Assembly: GCA_041907145.1 (NCBI GenBank)
Contig: JAYRHW010000189.1
Location: 5,797 to 69,796, forward strand
DNA from: JAFLCA01 sp041907145
Lineage (GTDB): Bacteria; Bdellovibrionota_C; UBA2361; JAFLCA01
Direction: 5' to 3'
Length of the DNA stretch: 64,000 bases
Shown: positions 60,901 to 64,000 of the stretch, one piece after another
Position numbering within the stretch: the stretch's first letter is position 1
Layout of the letters: each line of letters opens with the position of its first letter
Position numbers and translations under genes: made by a program
Notes under the pieces: model-generated
Seen by the model: only the letters and a program-made list of their open reading frames with translations
Databases searched by the model: none
Told to the model about the DNA's origin: nothing

Positions 60901-61604
60901 AAGACACGAAAATTATCACCCGGCTGGACTACCTCCCACTGCGGCAGTGGAATGAGCTTCTCGAGCGCTCCTCTCGCGATTAGCTCTGGAGTAGGCGGCT
61001 GAGTGGCATGAATCTCACGCGCCAATCCGTTTCTGTCATAGCTTTCTCCCAAAACATACTTCTTGTAGGGAAGAATGTTGTTGTTGTACGAAGCACCTCC
61101 CCAAAGCATGGCCGACGTTGTCATGAGACTTCGTTCAGCTGCGTGTACTTCCTTGGCGTGACAACCGCCGCACGTCTCACGAGCCACGCGTAGATCTCCG
61201 GGATTGACGAAGCGCACAAACTCGGGCGGTTCTTTCAACAAATCAGTGTAGCTGTGCTTCGGATTGGCCGAACTGGGCCAGTTCTCCGGACTTCGGGGTA
61301 GCACATGCGCAGACTGCTTTGCATGCTCGTAGGCAGCTGTACCGGGGGAAAGGTCCGCGGCCCGCACCGCCGAATTTCCGCCATGGCAATCCGTGCAGCC
61401 GATAACTACCGCCGGGTTCTTATGCATGGTCAGCGTATCAGACTTGCTGTGACAGTCCTTGCACCCCAGGCTGTTGCTCCCCATTTGGCTGACACTGATG
61501 TTGAAGTTCAGCGGCGCAGGCTTTTCATCCTCGGCATAGACCAGCCCCACGCCCGTCAGGGCAACGAGCAGAAGAGAACCGATATGGAGAAGAGCGGTTC
61601 GCAT
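57921..61604 (-). CDS. Ten-haem c-type cytochrome with C-terminal LVIVD propeller
   Basis: 1227 residues with signal peptide (LLHIGSLLLVALTGVGLVYA). Ten CxxCH motifs lie at about residues 48, 70, 145, 310, 367, 503, 530, 651, 662 and 768, so ten covalent haems. The remaining ~350 residues from 960 carry LVIVD-type repeats (LVIIDLDEP, GFHVVDI, GLVIVDIERPEQPKV), a small beta-propeller found beside multihaem cytochromes. It overlaps the porin-like gene by one base (TAATG), so the two are co-translated. It would pass electrons in the periplasm or at the surface. The ends of two haem sites (CFTCH, CAGCH) are only seven residues apart. Confidence 0.9.
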   Translation of the reverse strand: MRTALLHIGSLLLVALTGVGLVYAEDEKPAPLNFNISVSQMGSNSLGCKDCHSKSDTLTMHKNPAVVIGCTDCHGGNSAVRAADLSPGTAAYEHAKQSAHVLPRSPENWPSSANPKHSYTDLLKEPPEFVRFVNPGDLRVARETCGGCHAKEVHAAERSLMTTSAMLWGGASYNNNILPYKKYVLGESYDRNGLAREIHATQPPTPELIARGALEKLIPLPQWEVVQPGDNFRVFERGGQFIKSSFAEIGLPNPLEESGKPDIRASNRGLGTGSRVAIPVLNIHKTRLNDPHLSFLGTNDHPGDYRSSGCTGCHVVYANDRDPSHSGPYAKFGNDGKTQTVDPTIPKDEEGHPLRHEFSRAIPTSQCMVCHMHQPNMFVNSFLGYTMWDYESDAPSMWPKQQRNPTDEELHQSLEHNPEEAAARGLWTDNQFLKNVIDLNSTLKDTQFADYHGHGWNFRAIFKRDRKGNLLDAKGRLVSASDPDKFKKAVHMADIHVDKGMHCVDCHFDQDAHGDGNMYGEVAQAVEIGCEDCHGSVAARATLKTSGPAAPPGGRDLSTMRTPFGDLRFLWKGSELYQRSTLTQGLEWKVRQVRDSVDPNSPDFNAKSAKAKLTARLTAEQTTPSSVSLKQVDAAADQVKLLAHSNDKMACFTCHSSWITGCAGCHLPIQANWMKTSNHYDGKLTRNWASYNPQVARDEMYQIGLHGPAKGNKIVPVRSSSALILSSTDINRQKIYVQQPPISAAGFSSQAFAPHFPHTVRTVETKGCNDCHVSKANDNNAIMAQLLLLGTNFVNFMGYHSYVATGSAGLEAVQVTEWSEPQAVIGSYLQRFAYPDNFKAHQDRGQELLESQTHHGAGGVTNTIQARGEYACTTAGTGGFRCYDIANVGNKGFSERITTSPVSPLGQDLHVPTTNATSFAFPTTMPIAPFRKPLEENLEQPMHPIYHYAYITDSEEGLIAVNVDTLADREPSNNFLSRALTWNEGGILTGARAITLAGARAFIATTNSLVIIDLDEPLQPKVLATVPMNHPTGIAVQFRYAFVTAADGFHVVDITHIDKAHEIVHAHIALPDARGLYVARTYAYVAGGSQGLVIVDIERPEQPKVYQVFNDGGKIDDLNDVKVATTNASLFGYLADGKNGFKVLQLTDPERVPTFYGFSPEVKPLVIAHRATHGPALYISKPLDRDRAVDETGHQVSIFGRIGSRPFNAAEMEKLYLNAAGKLFTVP

Positions 61605-63337
61605 TAGTACTGAAGAATTACATTACCGAAAACATCATACAAAGTTCGATCGCCAAATAGATTTTCAAACCCGTTATTCGTGACCAAAGCTGAGGTACCT
61701 ACTCGCAGAATGACATTGTTATTGAGAAAGGGCCGGTACAATAGACCAGTCGAGAAATCGAAGCCGATGCCTCTCGGGATTGAACCGTCCTGGCGCAGCG
61801 TCTCAAGAACCGAAGTATCATCAAACTGCAAATAGCTGGCATTGTTGACGAGTTTCAATTTCGGAGTGAGGTCAAGATCCACGCCCAAGTTGAAAATCCT
61901 GATGCCTGGATTGACGAAGTTTGCCTGGCCATGCTCCTTTCCGGGCTTGAGATCCGGCAGGAGGCTGTTGCGATTAGTCAGGAAGACTCCGCCCCCTCCA
62001 ATCAGTGGAATTCCGAGACGCTGCCAGTAGGAAAGGTCTCCGCCGGCAAAATTTGGATTGTCCGATATGGCATCGAAGCCAGTGGCACGACCGTCAAATG
62101 GGTCTCTATCGCCTGAGGCCCAAAATGCCGATCCGCGCAACCGAATCCAGTCGATATCATAGGAAAGTTCGAGAGCCGCCATGCCTGCACTAATATCGAC
62201 ATCCCGCCCGGCAATCGCGTTATGTGACTCGTGCCCTGATACATAATAGAGTGCGGTAGAGGAATTGATTCTTCCAAAATGACCGTCCCCGGTCAGCCCG
62301 AAGTAAGTGCTGTAAACATTCTTATCCCGTTCGTCTCCGATTGCGGCCGGACGCACTAGAAATCCATTATTGTCATACTTGGAACTGAAGTCTCCCGCCC
62401 TATCATCGCGATGGACAATATTAAGCTGAGCAGTATGCCCCAGCACCGGCGCGTCTTGGCGAAAAAGATTGGCGACAAAGACATCCTCATGTCGGGAGTC
62501 AAAGCTATTGATGCCGCTATTGGTGTCCTTCTCAAGTCTTGAAAACCAGGCCAGATTATACTGCCAACGGTTATTGTCGTAATTGCCGAAGAACCGGAGG
62601 CCGGGCGCCTCGTCGGAGTATATGAATCCTCGAAAATCAGAGATGAATTTCTGAATGCCGATTCTTGATGAAATAAAGTCGTAGCGCGGCGTCAAATTGC
62701 TGAGATGAAAGTCTGCAAACAGCTCCGTGAATCCCAGGTGATCGTCGCTTCTGCTGCTGCCCCTGTCGGGATCAGCATAGAGCACTCCCTGCTCGTCGAT
62801 ATCAACATAGTTAAAATTAAACGCCGGAGTAATTCGAAACTCCATATCTGGTGGTTTGAAGCTGGTATTTCCCTTGAGCAGACTAAAGGAAGCGACAATC
62901 GTCTGCGAGGTTACGAATTGATCATGGCTACCAAACGTGTTGTTGCTGCCGGGACGTTCGGTGGAAACTCCTCCGACGGGCAGCGGCAAAGTGCGCCGCT
63001 CGAGTAGAGTATCCGAGATGATGCTCGTTTCAAAAAACCACTCCTGTCCCGGCGCGCCAAAAATCGGAATATCTGCTTTAAGAACATTCTGATTGTAGGG
63101 GTCGTACCACTTGCCGGCATAAAACTGCCTCCAACGATCCGGCACCGGCACAAAATCGGAGGCTGAACTCTCAATATCCGGCACCGACTCATATACAAAC
63201 GGGGGAAATTCAGTCGGCTTGGCATCTTCGCCTGGACGCTGGCGATACATAACTGCCTTGTCTTCCGCATGAGCGCTGGGCGCAGCGCCGAGGATTGCTC
63301 CTACGCAGCAGAAAAATAGCCACCTACGAACAAACAT
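61604..63337 (-). CDS. Outer-membrane beta-barrel protein (porin-like)
   Basis: 577 residues with a signal peptide (LFFCCVGAILGAAPSAHA), ending in aromatic residues (NVILQY) as outer-membrane barrels do. The body is amphipathic strands rich in Asp, Asn, Phe and Tyr. No enzyme motif. A GAGGAG precedes ATG 63337, which lies inside the end of the upstream GlcG-like gene (14-base overlap). Directly followed by the decahaem cytochrome, it recalls porin-cytochrome conduits, but I do not match it to MtrB or OmbB by sequence. Confidence 0.75.
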   Translation of the reverse strand: MFVRRWLFFCCVGAILGAAPSAHAEDKAVMYRQRPGEDAKPTEFPPFVYESVPDIESSASDFVPVPDRWRQFYAGKWYDPYNQNVLKADIPIFGAPGQEWFFETSIISDTLLERRTLPLPVGGVSTERPGSNNTFGSHDQFVTSQTIVASFSLLKGNTSFKPPDMEFRITPAFNFNYVDIDEQGVLYADPDRGSSRSDDHLGFTELFADFHLSNLTPRYDFISSRIGIQKFISDFRGFIYSDEAPGLRFFGNYDNNRWQYNLAWFSRLEKDTNSGINSFDSRHEDVFVANLFRQDAPVLGHTAQLNIVHRDDRAGDFSSKYDNNGFLVRPAAIGDERDKNVYSTYFGLTGDGHFGRINSSTALYYVSGHESHNAIAGRDVDISAGMAALELSYDIDWIRLRGSAFWASGDRDPFDGRATGFDAISDNPNFAGGDLSYWQRLGIPLIGGGGVFLTNRNSLLPDLKPGKEHGQANFVNPGIRIFNLGVDLDLTPKLKLVNNASYLQFDDTSVLETLRQDGSIPRGIGFDFSTGLLYRPFLNNNVILRVGTSALVTNNGFENLFGDRTLYDVFGNVILQY

Positions 63338-64000
63338 TCTGCTCCTCGCTGCCTATGAACGGAGCCTCGGGACAATTGACGTAGCGGAGCCTGGTTGCCG
63401 AGCCCGCAATTGGCAGCCGATCAGCTCGAGACGCCGGCGAGGCGTTGAAACCAAGAACGGAATCGCCGACCCCCGCGTGTCCGGCTTCATCGAGTCCCCG
63501 TCTACTAGCGCCAAAAAAGGATACGAAATCATCCTGGTCAATACCATCTCCGGAGATACCTATTGCTCCAACCAGGGTGCTTCCGCGATACAGAGGCACT
63601 CCCCCCGGGAAAATTTGAATGCCGTTTGCGAGCCTCCTGCCGAGAACGGAGCTATCCGTACAGGAGTCAGGCAAGCTCTTTGGGGCGGCCGGTACACCAA
63701 GCGGGGCTACCAGGCGCTGAAAGACAAGGTCTAATTGAAGCCCGGTATTGAATGGGCTCCAGCTTCGGCCTGCTCCGTTGCCGGGAAAGGCCAGCGAAAG
63801 CGGCCCCGGCTGGTTCCCCTGAATTCCATCCGGATAGAATGGGCGAGTAAGGTTTCCGACGCTACGGGCGGCAATGGCGCCGCCTGTTCCGAATCCCGGC
63901 ACAAACGCAGCCAGCGCAGCCGCGTAATCGGCAAACGCTCCGACCGAATTCTTGGCTCGGACCTGAGACAGCTTCTGCAAAGCATCCGATGAGCTGAAAA
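63324..64000 (-). CDS. GlcG/HbpS-type haem-binding protein, 5' end beyond the window
   Basis: The frame is open to the right edge (last visible codons read FSSSDALQKL), so the gene is partial; at least 225 residues are present. The segment GIQIFPGGVPLYRGSTLVGAIGISGDGIDQDD is the GlcG/HbpS motif of proteins reported to bind haem or cobalamin. Large Gly/Pro-rich insertions precede it. It is the first gene of the porin-cytochrome operon in the visible part, with its stop inside the porin start. Confidence 0.75.
   Translation of the reverse strand, partial: FSSSDALQKLSQVRAKNSVGAFADYAAALAAFVPGFGTGGAIAARSVGNLTRPFYPDGIQGNQPGPLSLAFPGNGAGRSWSPFNTGLQLDLVFQRLVAPLGVPAAPKSLPDSCTDSSVLGRRLANGIQIFPGGVPLYRGSTLVGAIGISGDGIDQDDFVSFFGASRRGLDEAGHAGVGDSVLGFNASPASRADRLPIAGSATRLRYVNCPEAPFIGSEEQNVCS

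Noticed and set aside
1..64000. tRNA, rRNA, insertion sequences or integrase genes
   Set aside because: I looked for T-loop patterns, transposase motifs and terminal repeats in the gaps and found none that could be supported.

Overview
The window reads as a chromosomal segment of a flagellated, Gram-negative (diderm) bacterium of mid-range GC content (judged by eye, not computed). Diderm features are lipoproteins with lipoboxes, an outer-membrane barrel, an AmiC-type amidase, a SPOR protein and an ABC-2 polysaccharide exporter with a Wzt-type ATPase. Gene content resembles deltaproteobacterial or Bdellovibrionota-type lineages: minor pilins in the order fimT-pilV-pilW-pilX, multihaem cytochromes, an argS-like gene next to a SPOR gene, and cmk near rpsA. 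That placement is inference; no rRNA gene is present to fix it. I saw no tRNA, rRNA, CRISPR array, transposase or integrase.

Layout. 1-5.9 kb (+): thioredoxin with a good sigma70-type promoter, a 54-residue charged small protein, a SUFU-like protein, a pseudo-receiver protein, prmA and an MDR oxidoreductase. 5.9-9.9 kb (-): a flagellin whose variable region is a beta-propeller, glpD and a small exported protein. 9.9-15.1 kb (-): purD, purH and a PP2C phosphatase with a membrane anchor and coiled-coil tail. 15.4-20 kb (-): a tight operon of amidase, tRNA nucleotidyltransferase, a degenerate ArgRS-like protein and a SPOR protein. 20-27.7 kb: mutS, a CheY-like regulator, rpsA, purA and cmk. 27.7-33.2 kb: a small three-helix membrane protein divergent from a two-component system, a PQQ-type sugar dehydrogenase and an orphan possible nuclease. 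33.2-36.8 kb (-): minor pilin operon. 37-39.6 kb: patatin, a degenerate hydrolase and a Cys-rich protein. 39.6-45.3 kb (-): an exported subtilase and a 1238-residue exported Thr/Pro-repeat protein. 45.6-56.2 kb (-): one long operon of hpt, wzt, wzm, two GT4-type glycosyltransferases, a GT39-type membrane glycosyltransferase, an AglD/UPF0104 protein and pepN. 56.4-57.8 kb (+): two lipoproteins, one an M48 peptidase. 57.9-64 kb (-): a GlcG/HbpS-type protein cut by the window edge, an outer-membrane barrel and a ten-haem cytochrome with a LVIVD propeller.

How they fit together. Several units serve the cell surface: filaments (flagellin, minor pilins), envelope polysaccharide assembly and export, peptidoglycan remodelling and division (amidase, SPOR), and a porin-cytochrome module that could carry electrons across the outer membrane. 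The housekeeping part covers purine synthesis (purD, purH, purA, hpt), translation (rpsA, prmA, tRNA nucleotidyltransferase) and mismatch repair. The most unusual items are the propeller flagellin, the catalytically degenerate ArgRS relative, the cytochrome-propeller fusion beside a barrel and a GlcG protein, and the HU-like/SUFU-like fusion.
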